A DNA stretch of 64,000 nt from Pseudomonas quercus (GTDB lineage: Bacteria; Pseudomonadota; Gammaproteobacteria; Pseudomonadales; Pseudomonadaceae): NCBI RefSeq assembly GCF_012033695.1, contig NZ_JAAVJI010000005.1, forward strand, positions 1 to 64,000. Direction: 5' to 3'. Position numbers and translations under genes: made by a program. Of the stretch, positions 27,548 to 37,890 are shown in pieces. Every line of letters starts with the position of its first letter. Position 1 is the first letter of the stretch. The notes beneath the pieces are model-generated. The model saw only the letters and a program-made list of their open reading frames with translations, did no database searches and had not been told where the DNA came from.

Positions 27548-28651
27548 ATGTGGCCACGTTCGCTTTCGGCACTGGTTGGCCGGCTCACCGGCGCCTTGCA
27601 ATTGGGAGGCTGGCGGCTGGCCGGCAACCGGGGCGCAACACCTTTGCTGCTGTCTGCGCGTGATGACGCGCAAGGTGGTCACTACGCGGTAGGTTACCGT
27701 TTGGATGGGCGTGTGGCGTTCAGCACGCCGGTGTCCCAACGCTGCCATGCCATCATCGAGCACCCTTCGCAGCCTTTGGCATTGTTCGTCGCAAGGCGGC
27801 CGGGCACTGAGTGCTACCTGCTTGACCTGCGTGAGGGCCGGCTGGTGCAAACCCTGTACGCCCGGCCAGGCAGGCACTTTTATGGCCATGCCGTGATTCA
27901 CAGCAGCGGGGAGTGGCTGTACACCACCGAGAATGACACCACTGAGCCAGGCAGAGGCGTGGTGGGCCTGTACCGGTTCACGGGTGAACACCTAACCTTT
28001 GCTGGTGAGCTGACGACCCATGGCATCGGGCCCCACGAGCTGGCCTGGATGCCCGATGGCGAAACCCTGGTGATTGCCAACGGCGGCATCCGGACTGAAG
28101 CTGAGAGCCGTGTAGACATGAACCTGAACGCCATGGCGCCCAGCCTTGTACTGATGCACCGGGACGGCACCCTGATCAGTAAGGAAACCTTGGCCCAGCC
28201 TATGAACAGCATCCGGCACTTGGCGATTGCCCACGACGGCACCGTGGCGGCATGCCAGCAATTCATGGGCAGTGCAGAGGAAGTGGCGCCGTTGCTGGCG
28301 ATCAAGCGGCCCGGGGAGGCGTTCGTGCCCTTCCCAGTAAGCGACGCACAATTACGCTCGATGGGGCACTACACGGCCAGCGTTGCGATCAACGACGAAC
28401 TGCGGCTGGTGGCTATTACCGCACCGCGCTCGAACCGCTTTTTCGTCTGGCACCTAGACACGGCTGAGGTAAAGGTGGATGCGCCTATGCCGGACTGCGC
28501 CGGTGTGGCCGCGGTGAATGGGGGGTTTGTGGTGACATCCGGCCAAGGGCGCTGCCGCTATTACAGTGCCCATTCAGGGCAATGGTTAGGTACGCCCCTG
28601 GACCTGCCTTCGGCTTATTGGGATAACCATGTGCAGGTGGTTGGGCTGTAG
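27548..28651 (+). CDS. DUF1513 beta-propeller-like protein of the imelysin operon
   Basis: A 367-aa protein of the DUF1513 family, which accompanies imelysin and DUF1111 genes. Repeated segments such as HAVIHSSGEWLYTTEND, HELAWMPDGETLVIANGG and HLAIAHDGTVAACQQ suggest a beta-propeller. ATG 27548 begins one base after the preceding stop; ATG 27527 is possible with a 20-bp overlap. The N-terminus is only weakly hydrophobic, so export is uncertain. It is probably the last gene of the operon, because a REP array follows. Confidence 0.82.
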   Translation: MWPRSLSALVGRLTGALQLGGWRLAGNRGATPLLLSARDDAQGGHYAVGYRLDGRVAFSTPVSQRCHAIIEHPSQPLALFVARRPGTECYLLDLREGRLVQTLYARPGRHFYGHAVIHSSGEWLYTTENDTTEPGRGVVGLYRFTGEHLTFAGELTTHGIGPHELAWMPDGETLVIANGGIRTEAESRVDMNLNAMAPSLVLMHRDGTLISKETLAQPMNSIRHLAIAHDGTVAACQQFMGSAEEVAPLLAIKRPGEAFVPFPVSDAQLRSMGHYTASVAINDELRLVAITAPRSNRFFVWHLDTAEVKVDAPMPDCAGVAAVNGGFVVTSGQGRCRYYSAHSGQWLGTPLDLPSAYWDNHVQVVGL

Positions 28652-28669
28652 GCATTCAGCCCAGCCCTC

Positions 28670-29096
28670 TGTAGGAGCTGGCGAAGCCTGCGAATTGGGG
28701 GAGCGCTTCACGCCGCAGGTTCCCGGCCTCCGCCTTTGGCTACGACCAGTCCTACATACCCCCGACGCATACTGTGGGAGCTGGCGAAGCCTACGAATTG
28801 GGGGGAGCGCTTCACGCCGCAGGTTCCCGGCCTCCGCCCTTGGCTACTACCAGTCCTACATGTCCCCCCGACGCATCCTGTGGGAGCTGGCGGAGCCTGC
28901 GAACTGGGGAGAGCGCTTCACGCCGCAGGTTCCTGGCCTCCGCCTTTGGCTACGACCGGTCCTACATGCCCCCCGATACATACTGTGGGAGCTGGCGAAG
29001 CCTGCGAACTGGATAGGGCGCTTCACGCCGCAGTTCCCGGCCTCTGCATACTGTGGGAGCTGGCGAAGCCTGCGAACTAGGGGAAGCGCTTCACGC
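28670..29096. repeat. Five-copy tandem array of REP-like elements
   Basis: The gene-free stretch 28652-29090 is filled by direct copies of one element: 28670-28756, 28772-28861, 28878-28967, 28983-29043 (truncated) and 29051-29096 (truncated). Each starts CTGTGGGAGCTGGCGAAGCC and the full ones end with a GGTCCTACAT-type tail. The first four copies repeat every 102-106 bp and are separated by about 15 bp. The stop codon of the minus-strand gene that follows lies in the last copy. Confidence 0.9.
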
Positions 29097-29324
29097 GCCG
29101 GAGCGCAGGCCCTGGGTCAGCCCAAACATAAATAGCAGGGCGTTGTGGCTTGGCTGAACCGCTGAGGCAGCCTCACCCTTCTGGGCTCGCGGGAACACGC
29201 AGAACCCCTGGCCGTCTTCGGCGCGTAGTACACCGGGGCGTGGCTCGTCCCATGCCGCGAACGCTGCAGTCGCCACTGCCAGTGAGCCCAGCAGAAACAA
29301 ACTTCGTGCAATGTGTAGGTTCAT
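29091..29324 (-). CDS. Small secreted protein of the ColR-linked operon
   Basis: A 77-aa protein with a clear signal peptide (MNLHIARSLFLLGSLAVATA, cleavage near AFA-AWDE) and a short mature part containing one Cys and ending LTQGLRSGA. Its ATG overlaps the inaA stop by 4 bp, which supports translation and co-expression with inaA. I do not recognise a domain. The stop codon falls within the last REP copy, so its C-terminus may have been reset by the repeat. Function unknown; its position in an envelope-stress operon hints at a role there. Confidence 0.7.
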   Translation of the reverse strand: MNLHIARSLFLLGSLAVATAAFAAWDEPRPGVLRAEDGQGFCVFPRAQKGEAASAVQPSHNALLFMFGLTQGLRSGA

Positions 29325-30043
29325 CGCTCTAACCCTTTGACAACGCTACCAAACGCGTTCTCATAAAAGTAGACCAGCTTGGTCCAGTCCGCTTTGCTGA
29401 ACGACGAATGGCGGCGCAATTGCTTCATGTCGTGCTGGGAAGCGGCTGCGGCAGTAAAGCGGCGCCTGCACTTTTCAAGGTCCAGCAGTGCCACCTCAGC
29501 GCGCAGGCCACTGGCACCTTCCACTACCCGCACAAATACGTGCTTGATATACAAGCAACTGTGCTGCCAGCGCCCCTGGTGCATGCGGGCCAGGTTATCG
29601 GCCAGGTCCTTGAGCAACTGGTCGTGCACCGCCTCGCCGTAACGTTCACGGCCGCCTTTTTCATACCACTGAGTAATCTCCTCGAACCCGTCGAGGGACT
29701 CGGTTACCAACAAGGCTTTCCAGCCCAGCGCCGTGTCACGTTGAGCATCGCAGAACAACAGCTTGGGAACGCGCACATTCAACTTGCTCAAGCCTTGCAA
29801 GGCATCCCGCTCGCGCAACACGGTAGGGCGGCCAAAAGGATGCAAAGGCGAGCGGTAGATGTGGCCCACCTGGCGCTTGACGTAAATCAGGTGATCTGTG
29901 CCCAGCAATACACGCTGCACACCGCTTTCACCGCCCCGCCGCCGATTGGGCTCCTCTACCCACTCGCCCTTGGTACGCCAGTAGTGATCGAACCCGGAAG
30001 GCCCGCTGGGCTGGTTGAGTTCGCTTGCCGGTTGTACTGCCAT
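29321..30043 (-). CDS. inaA: InaA-type lipopolysaccharide kinase-fold protein
   Basis: A 240-aa protein of the Kdo/WaaP kinase-like family, InaA branch. It contains EWVEEPNRRRGGESGVQRV, YVKRQVGHIYRS and the kinase-like stretch LARMHQGRWQHSCLYIKHVFV followed by LLDLEKCRRR. ATG 30043 is chosen, with AAGGAG upstream overlapping the methyltransferase stop; GTG 30052 is an alternative. It is the middle gene of a methyltransferase-inaA-small protein operon next to colRS. Role inferred: modification or quality control of lipopolysaccharide under stress. Confidence 0.83.
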   Translation of the reverse strand: MAVQPASELNQPSGPSGFDHYWRTKGEWVEEPNRRRGGESGVQRVLLGTDHLIYVKRQVGHIYRSPLHPFGRPTVLRERDALQGLSKLNVRVPKLLFCDAQRDTALGWKALLVTESLDGFEEITQWYEKGGRERYGEAVHDQLLKDLADNLARMHQGRWQHSCLYIKHVFVRVVEGASGLRAEVALLDLEKCRRRFTAAAASQHDMKQLRRHSSFSKADWTKLVYFYENAFGSVVKGLER

Positions 30044-30048
30044 GGTCC

Positions 30049-30729
30049 TCACTCCTTACGTAATACATACACTCGCCACATGGCATACAGCGGCAAGAAA
30101 TCTAAACGTTCCTGAAGCCTGAAACCTGCCTGGGCAAACTCGGCCTCGACCGTGGCAGCTGGCAACATGAACCGGTTCTGGTAAGCCGCCCCTTCACCAC
30201 GACGGGTACGGCGGTGTTCTGAACGCTGGCGCTTCCAGGCTTTGAAATTGCCATCTACCCACAACGACAAAATGACTGAATCCCGAGTGACACGATGAAA
30301 CTCGCGCAGCATCGCCAGCCGATGGCTGGACTCTCCGATGTGGTGCATCAAGCGCATGGAGAAAATGCTGTCTACCGCGTTGTCCGGCAAATCAATGTCG
30401 AAGGCTGACGTCTGCATGGGCCGCACGCGTTCCACTACGTCATTGGGCTGCATCCTGCAAGCCGTGGCGACCATGTCTGGCGAATTGTCCGCTCCGATGA
30501 TCACCCGGTTCTGCTTTTCCGCCAGCATGGGCCAAAAGCGCCCAGCGCCACAGGGAAGGTCCAGAACAAGGCTAGGATCGCCGGCCAGTTCGAGCGCCTT
30601 GCGTGCCAGCTGCACATCGCGCATGTGTGACAGGCGGCGTGACAAGCCGTCCTGATGCTTTTGGAAATAACGCTGCGCGTGGGCTTCGTCGTATTTTTCG
30701 GAAAATTCAAGCTTGATGGGGCTGGTCAT
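30049..30729 (-). CDS. Class I SAM-dependent methyltransferase
   Basis: A 226-aa methyltransferase with motif I LVLDLPCGAGRFWPML (about 53-68), the acidic GADNS, and a post-I stretch containing DNAVDSIFSMRLMHHI. CAGGAGG precedes the ATG. It heads the inaA operon, with a 16-bp ColR-type box 64 bp upstream of the start. Substrate is unknown; a lipid or lipopolysaccharide target is suggested only by its neighbours. Confidence 0.85.
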   Translation of the reverse strand: MTSPIKLEFSEKYDEAHAQRYFQKHQDGLSRRLSHMRDVQLARKALELAGDPSLVLDLPCGAGRFWPMLAEKQNRVIIGADNSPDMVATACRMQPNDVVERVRPMQTSAFDIDLPDNAVDSIFSMRLMHHIGESSHRLAMLREFHRVTRDSVILSLWVDGNFKAWKRQRSEHRRTRRGEGAAYQNRFMLPAATVEAEFAQAGFRLQERLDFLPLYAMWRVYVLRKE

Positions 30730-30792
30730 TGGAACCTCCTGAAACCTGTGCGCACATTAGGTGCCAGGAGGTCATCGACCAGTCATCTAAAC

Positions 30793-30808
30793 GTGAAAAA
30801 ACCGTCAT
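30793..30808 (-). promoter_or_regulatory. ColR box of the methyltransferase-inaA operon
   Basis: On the minus strand ATGACGGTTTTTTCAC matches the recalled ColR consensus at all positions but the first. It is followed, 6 nt downstream, by a weak -35 (ATGACT) and a poor -10 (CCTAAT). A promoter that needs an activator would look like this. In P. putida the operon next to colRS is a known ColR target. Confidence 0.65.
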
Positions 30809-30873
30809 GGACGTTAACAGGCCGAACTTGCTGTTGCCAGATGTTTCAATACGCCGCTGTCTGAAAATACGTT

Positions 30874-32166
30874 TCAGCGCACAGGGTGTACGGGAGACGT
30901 CGGCCCCAGCACTACATGAAACGCGCAACCGTGGGGCTCATTCGCGGTGAGGGTGACTACCCAGCCCTGGTCATCGCAGATGCGCTGCACCAGTGAAAGG
31001 CCCAGCCCAAGGCCTTCTCCACGCTTTTCATTACCGCGTACGAACGGCTGGAACATGGCTTCGCGCTTCTCTTCGGGAATACCAACCCCCGAATCCTCGA
31101 CGCTGAACCCTTCCTGGTTCAGGCTCAGGCGAATGAAGCCCTGGTCGGTGTAGTGCAAGGCATTACGCAACAGGTTGCTCATCACGGTATGCAGGAAGGT
31201 GGCGTTAAAGTGCTGATCCCCAGGTTCGCCCCGTTCATAAACCAAGCGTAAACCCTTCTGCGCGATGGGTTGCTGCCATTGGGCCACAAGGTCGTCGGCC
31301 ACTTTACCTAGGGTGGTCTGGGCGCCCATGGTTTCATTGCGCTGTGCACGGGCCAGCATCAGGAAGGTTTGAACCAGTTCGCGCATTTCTTCGCAGGCAC
31401 GGGTAATACGCTCAACCTGGGCACGGGCGCGGGTGTCCAGGTTATCGTTGGCCAGCAACAGTTCGCAGGACGTGGCCAGCACCATCAAGGGGGTTCGCAA
31501 TTCGTGGCTCACGTCGCTGGTGAACAGCCGCTCGCGGGTGAGCGCCTGGCGCAGCCGCCCCAGGGTAGCGTCGAACGCAACAGCCAACTGCCCTACTTCA
31601 TCCTGGGCGTAGTCTGGCGCCAGGGGTGGAGCAAGCCCCAGCAGCTGGTCCCGGTGCCGCACTTGCCGGGCCAGGCGAATCACCGGCGCCATCACGCGGC
31701 GAGCCAGTACCCAGCCCAAGAAGCCGGCCAGCGCCAGGCTGAGTACGAAACCCACCAGAACCACGGCGAACAGAATGCGCTCGCGCTCCTCGAAATCACT
31801 TTGGTCTTGAAGCAGCACATACCGCCGGCCATCTACGATTTCGACCATGGCGTGGTAGGACAGGTCTCCACGAAACACCTCATGAAACCCTGCCGAAAGG
31901 TGCCGAAGGTCCTTGGGAAGGGCGAAGTCCCCTTGGCCATCGCTGAAATAGAACAGCTGGTCCGGCTCTGGCCGGTGGCTCCAGTCGTCCATGGTGTCCA
32001 TCAGCAGCAGGCGCTGAAGGTCCCCTCCAAGGCCTGAAGAGATCAGCTTTTCTTCCACCAGGTGCACAGTGGCCACGATACCGACGGCGAAAGCGCCAGC
32101 CACCAATGCGCTCATCAAGGCAAAGGCGATGATGATCCGTTGGGCGAGGCTTTGCTTAAACTCCAT
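30874..32166 (-). CDS. colS: Sensor histidine kinase ColS
   Basis: A 430-aa two-pass sensor kinase: membrane helices at about 11-37 and 131-154, a short periplasmic domain, HAMP, H-box SHELRTP with phospho-acceptor His221, and N, G1 and G2 boxes (NLLRNALHY, DSGVGIP, GLGLGLSLV). The periplasmic part holds H35, E38, E96 and an ExxE at 126-129, the positions described for Zn/Fe(III) sensing in P. putida ColS. ATG 32166 overlaps the colR end by 11 bp. A longer in-frame upstream start is not needed. Confidence 0.92.
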   Translation of the reverse strand: MEFKQSLAQRIIIAFALMSALVAGAFAVGIVATVHLVEEKLISSGLGGDLQRLLLMDTMDDWSHRPEPDQLFYFSDGQGDFALPKDLRHLSAGFHEVFRGDLSYHAMVEIVDGRRYVLLQDQSDFEERERILFAVVLVGFVLSLALAGFLGWVLARRVMAPVIRLARQVRHRDQLLGLAPPLAPDYAQDEVGQLAVAFDATLGRLRQALTRERLFTSDVSHELRTPLMVLATSCELLLANDNLDTRARAQVERITRACEEMRELVQTFLMLARAQRNETMGAQTTLGKVADDLVAQWQQPIAQKGLRLVYERGEPGDQHFNATFLHTVMSNLLRNALHYTDQGFIRLSLNQEGFSVEDSGVGIPEEKREAMFQPFVRGNEKRGEGLGLGLSLVQRICDDQGWVVTLTANEPHGCAFHVVLGPTSPVHPVR

Positions 32167-32839
32167 CACGCCCCTCGGTGAGGCGGTAGCCCACACCGTG
32201 GACGGTATGCAGCAACGGCTTGGCGAAGGGTTTGTCGATCACTTGCCGCAGCTGATGCACATGGCTGCGCAGGCTGTCGCTGTCCGGGCAATCGTCTCCC
32301 CACAGGGCTTCTTCCAGCACCTCACGCCGTAGCACGTGTGGGCTTTTCTGCATCAGCACCGCCAGCAGCTTCAACCCTACAGGGTTGAGCTTGAGCAACT
32401 TGCCCTCGCGGGTCACCTCCAGGGTGTCCAGGTCGTATTGCAGTTCACCCACTTGCAAGGTTCGCCGGCCGCCGCCTTGAGCACGCCGCATCACGGCTTC
32501 GATCCGAGCAGCCAATTCCGACAGAGCAAAGGGCTTGACCAGATAGTCGTCTGCCCCATGCCGGAAGCCTTGCAGGCGATCATCCAGTTGGTCCCGCGCC
32601 GTCAGCATGATCACGGGCGTATCACGGCGGGCGTCTTCGCGCAGCCGCTTGCACAGGGTAAAACCGTCGATACCGGGCAGCATCACGTCTAGCACGATCA
32701 GGTCGTAATGCTCGGTGGCTGCCAAGTGCAGCCCCGACAGGCCATCTTGGGCACAATCGACCGTATAGCCTTTGAGGCCAAGGTAATCGGCCAGGTTGGC
32801 AAGAATGTCGCGGTTGTCTTCCACCACGAGAATGCGCAT
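32156..32839 (-). CDS. colR: OmpR-family response regulator ColR
   Basis: A 227-aa response regulator with receiver (EDN at 7-9, phospho-acceptor Asp51 in VLDVMLPG, Lys in LVKPF) and a C-terminal winged helix (LLAVLMQKSPHVLRREVLEEALWG). ColR acts on envelope functions and lipid A modification genes and responds to excess zinc or iron through ColS. It is co-transcribed with colS (11-bp overlap) and divergent from a PAP2 phosphatase gene. Confidence 0.93.
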   Translation of the reverse strand: MRILVVEDNRDILANLADYLGLKGYTVDCAQDGLSGLHLAATEHYDLIVLDVMLPGIDGFTLCKRLREDARRDTPVIMLTARDQLDDRLQGFRHGADDYLVKPFALSELAARIEAVMRRAQGGGRRTLQVGELQYDLDTLEVTREGKLLKLNPVGLKLLAVLMQKSPHVLRREVLEEALWGDDCPDSDSLRSHVHQLRQVIDKPFAKPLLHTVHGVGYRLTEGRDGV

Positions 32840-33017
32840 GGGTGTTTCCTCTGTGAACGCTGCACGGCCTGAAGCGGGGGGCAGCTTACCCCCTGTTTGC
32901 TGCCTTCGGCCAGCGTAAACGTCACTCCGAAATTTTCACACCGGCTTGACGCCACTGCCACGCATGCACGGACACAGTATGGCGCCATCCGGCCCTTGCC
33001 CAGTATTTGGAGGCACC

Positions 33018-33743
33018 ATGGTGTTGCATCGTTCCCGCCCGCTCAACTGGCCACTTGCATTGGGTATTCCAGCGCTGTTGGTGGTAGGCCTGCTGTTGCT
33101 CGAATTCACCAACCTGGACATGTGGATGGCGCGCATGGCCTATGACAGCCGTGCACGCCAATTCCTTGGCCGGCACAGTGCGTTCCTGGAAAACGTATTG
33201 CACGACCGGGCCAAGCAGGCCGTGATCGCAATTGCCCTGTTCGCGTTGCTGGCATTTGCAGGGGCTTTTGTTGTGCGCCAGCTCAAACCGTGGCGCAGGG
33301 AGCTGGGCTGTGTGGTGCTGTCGATGGCCCTCTCGACCAGTTTCGTCACACCGTTGAAAGCCCTTACGGCTGTGCAGTGCCCTTGGAGCCTGACGCAGTT
33401 CGGCGGCACCGAAACCTACAGCAAAGTGTTCGACACCCGGCCGGTAACCGACAGCCCTGGCCGCTGCTGGCCGGGAGGCCATGCCGCCACAGGCTTTACA
33501 CTGTTCGCGCTCTATTTCGCCTTGCGTGACCGGCGGCCGCGGCTGGCGCGCTACGCCTTCGGTTTTGCCTTGGGGCTAGGGGTCATCTTTTCCGTAGGCC
33601 GCATGCTTCAGGGTGCACACTTCTTTTCCCACAATGTGTGGACGGCCGTGTTCTGCTGGTGGATCTGCCTTGGGGCCTATTGTGCGGTGTTGTACCGGCG
33701 GCCGGTCGCTACCCTTAGCGGAGCTGTTGAGGTGGTGGGATAG
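33018..33743 (+). CDS. PAP2-family membrane phosphatase
   Basis: A 241-aa inner-membrane protein with about six helices and PAP2 motifs: C2 as PGGHAATGF and C3 as GRMLQGAHFFSHN, where the usual final Asp is His, a form known in lipid phosphatases of this group. The active face would be periplasmic, acting on lipid A, undecaprenyl diphosphate or phosphatidyl lipids. TTTGGAGG precedes the ATG. It is divergent from colR. The shared upstream region has a TTTTCAC core (32933-32939) that partly fits a ColR box, so ColR control is possible. Confidence 0.85.
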   Translation: MVLHRSRPLNWPLALGIPALLVVGLLLLEFTNLDMWMARMAYDSRARQFLGRHSAFLENVLHDRAKQAVIAIALFALLAFAGAFVVRQLKPWRRELGCVVLSMALSTSFVTPLKALTAVQCPWSLTQFGGTETYSKVFDTRPVTDSPGRCWPGGHAATGFTLFALYFALRDRRPRLARYAFGFALGLGVIFSVGRMLQGAHFFSHNVWTAVFCWWICLGAYCAVLYRRPVATLSGAVEVVG

Positions 33744-33780
33744 GGGCGCTTACCGCCTATTCAGGATCGCCTGAGGGCTC

Positions 33781-33812
33781 TGGTTCGCCCGCTTTCGCAG
33801 GCTCCTACAGGG
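33781..33812. repeat. Partial REP-like element
   Basis: TGGTTCGCCCGCTTTCGCAG followed by GCTCCTACAG resembles the outer part of Pseudomonas REP elements, between the convergent PAP2 and groEL genes. A similar fragment lies at 46246-46285. Confidence 0.55.
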
Positions 33813-33851
33813 CCAATGCGGTGCGCTGGAAGAAAGGCACCCCGTAGAAAC

Positions 33852-33883
33852 GACAAACCCCTGCACGTAGGCAGGGGTTTGTC
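33852..33883 (-). terminator. groESL terminator
   Basis: A perfect 13-bp inverted repeat, GACAAACCCCTGC and GCAGGGGTTTGTC, with a 6-nt loop, 58 bp after the groEL stop. On the minus strand the stem runs into TTTGTCG. The sequence is symmetrical enough to act on both strands. Confidence 0.8.
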
Positions 33884-33940
33884 TTGACGCTGGCCCTGTC
33901 GTTTTACCGGCAGGGCCTCATGGAGCGAGGTGAGGCTGGC

Positions 33941-35933
<1,993 letters not shown>

Positions 35934-36077
35934 TGTCGATCTCTCCTAATTATGGTTGTTCATCGGCCAGGTTCACCCGGCCCATTGATGCAGTCCGGCT
36001 ATCGCCGGTCGCGTTGCGCGATAGGCCCAACGCAGATTATTGACCGGCATTCGCGCCGGAACCTTGCGGTGACCCAT

Positions 36078-36105
36078 ACATAAGGCCGTGCACCTGGATT
36101 GCAAG
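36078..36105 (-). promoter_or_regulatory. Sigma32-like heat-shock promoter of groESL
   Basis: On the minus strand CTTGCAA (36105-36099), a 13-bp spacer and CCTTATGT (36085-36078) resemble the sigma32 consensus CTTGAAA-13-CCCCATNT, with one and three mismatches. No CIRCE inverted repeat is seen in 35934-36195. Confidence 0.5.
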
Positions 36106-36195
36106 GCCAGCCCTGAAAAATTTTTTGCCTTTTCTGTCGCCCAGAATGCACTACGCCCCCGAAAACGGAGGCGTAATAGAGCTACAAGCCAGGGG

Positions 36196-36654
36196 TCAGG
36201 AATCGCGATGTTCGTATTCGCCCTCAATCACATTTGGCTGCCGGGCGCCCTGTGGCGGCACGCCTGGCCCTGCATCCGTGAACGAACGCTGGCGCATCAC
36301 ATGTGCCTGGGTACGGGCACTGAGCTTGTCAGCCATCACTCGACGAGTCATGGGCAAGAGGAAGAACAGGCCAACAAGGTCACTGATGAACCCTGGAATG
36401 ATCAACAGCAGGCCACCCACGGCCACCATTGCGCCGTTGAGCATATCCTGGGCCGGCAGCTCTCCGCTTTGCAGGCTGGCCCGCGTTCGCAGGGCGGTAG
36501 CGAGGCCCGCGACCCGAAGTACCAGCACCCCTATTGCAGAACCCGCGATGATCAGCAGCAAGGCCGGGAAGAAGCCTATGGCCTGCCCCACCTTGAAGAA
36601 AACGTAAAGCTCCAGCACAGGAAACAGGAGCAGCAACACCAGAAACGCACGCAT
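36196..36654 (-). CDS. fxsA: FxsA family membrane protein
   Basis: A 152-aa inner-membrane protein starting MRAFLVLLLLFPVLELYVFF, with several hydrophobic segments and a cytoplasmic tail (RSFTDAGPGVPPQGAR). FxsA modulates exclusion of phage T7 in E. coli; its normal role is unclear. ATG 36654 is chosen over an in-frame start ten codons earlier because GAGGA precedes it and the membrane helix then begins at once. Position upstream of groES is conserved in Pseudomonas. Confidence 0.88.
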   Translation of the reverse strand: MRAFLVLLLLFPVLELYVFFKVGQAIGFFPALLLIIAGSAIGVLVLRVAGLATALRTRASLQSGELPAQDMLNGAMVAVGGLLLIIPGFISDLVGLFFLLPMTRRVMADKLSARTQAHVMRQRSFTDAGPGVPPQGARQPNVIEGEYEHRDS

Positions 36655-36804
36655 CGAACTATCCTCGGCGAAAGTCACCTGCATATGTGACGACGATACG
36701 CCTCATTTCAAGCCAACGCTTGTGACATTACTTTCAACAAGCCCTGAAAGCCGCGCCAGTGCTGGGCTGGCGCAGGTGTTTCCAGGTATTGCGCGGGTGA
36801 TGTA

Positions 36805-37815
36805 TTACCAGGTTACGCCGAAGCCAGCGGTGTAACGGCTGCTGTCCAGGTTGTTGCCATTGGTCGTACCGGTGACCACATCCTTCTCATACTTGAGGTT
36901 GAGCGAGGCCCATTCGGTCACTTTGTAGCGCAGGCCTGCCTCGGCATCGAGGCTGTAGTCCGCAACGTTGCTCAAAGGCCGCCCCAGTTCGCCTGTGGTG
37001 AAGAACTCGACGGTTTTACCAATGAGGTAGCGGTTGTAATCCCACTTCACAGCCACCGAGTAGAAGTTCTCCTTCGAGTCATCGGCGAACAGGTAGTCGG
37101 TGCGGTTGACCAGGCTGCCCAGGGAGAACGCTCCCAGCTCGTTGTCCCAGAACTGATAGCCTGGGCCAGTACCCACGGTGCGCTGGCGACGTATGTCTTC
37201 AATGTTGTCGTGCTTGTAGTTCAGGCGGCCCTGCCAGTACCACTGGTCCGTAAGGAAGCGGTCCAGGGAGTACTCCATGCCCCAGTTGTCGGTACCCGTC
37301 GTGCCGTCTTCCACTTCGCGGTTGTACTCGCCGTCGGCGATATGGCGCCACTGGCCATGACGGGCTGTGGTCTTGAAGCCGATGTTGTAGTCGTCGGTAT
37401 TGGTATCGGCGCGCTTGAAGTCCATGGCGGCATCGATGTTGCCCTTCCAGTTCAGGTCTTGCACCAGCGGCTTGGGCTTCATCAGCTGGTGAATGCTGGC
37501 CAGTTCCACGGTCTGGGGCGCGTCTCCACTGGATAGCACGACCTTGCCTTCGTCCGAGGGCTTGAGCGAATTGATGACTTCGTCATCGTTCGCGTCCTGG
37601 CGTACCAGCAGCGGCTGGTCGCTTTGCAAGGTCTTGACCTGTTTCATGTCCACCGGGATAGACCCACCGTAAGCGGTATCGACCATCAGCTTGCCGCCAT
37701 CGAATACCTTGATGGTACCGGTGATACGGTCGCCGTTTTTCAACCAGACAGTGTCGGCGAAGGCGGAAGACATGGTGCAGGTGACAGCCACACACAGCAG
37801 GGTTCTGGTGAACAT
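36805..37815 (-). CDS. DUF481 outer-membrane beta-barrel protein
   Basis: This 336-aa protein has a signal peptide (MFTRTLLCVAVTCTMSSAFA, cleavage before DTVW), an N-terminal SH3-like part (WLKNGDRITGTIKVFDGGKL) and a C-terminal DUF481 region. Alternating residues and a terminal Trp (SRYTAGFGVTW) indicate an outer-membrane barrel. Homologues include E. coli YdiY. Function unknown. It is read alone, divergent from the alkyltransferase-like gene. Confidence 0.83.
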   Translation of the reverse strand: MFTRTLLCVAVTCTMSSAFADTVWLKNGDRITGTIKVFDGGKLMVDTAYGGSIPVDMKQVKTLQSDQPLLVRQDANDDEVINSLKPSDEGKVVLSSGDAPQTVELASIHQLMKPKPLVQDLNWKGNIDAAMDFKRADTNTDDYNIGFKTTARHGQWRHIADGEYNREVEDGTTGTDNWGMEYSLDRFLTDQWYWQGRLNYKHDNIEDIRRQRTVGTGPGYQFWDNELGAFSLGSLVNRTDYLFADDSKENFYSVAVKWDYNRYLIGKTVEFFTTGELGRPLSNVADYSLDAEAGLRYKVTEWASLNLKYEKDVVTGTTNGNNLDSSRYTAGFGVTW

Positions 37816-37890
37816 AGGCGACTACGGACTCGGTTTCGTGGAAGATCAACGTTATCTTGCGACAACACAGGGCTCAGGACTGACCTGATT

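Noticed and set aside
28670..29096. Array considered as a CRISPR
   Set aside because: Repeat units are about 90 bp with 15-bp gaps that are nearly the same each time; there are no unique spacers and no cas genes. It is a REP array.
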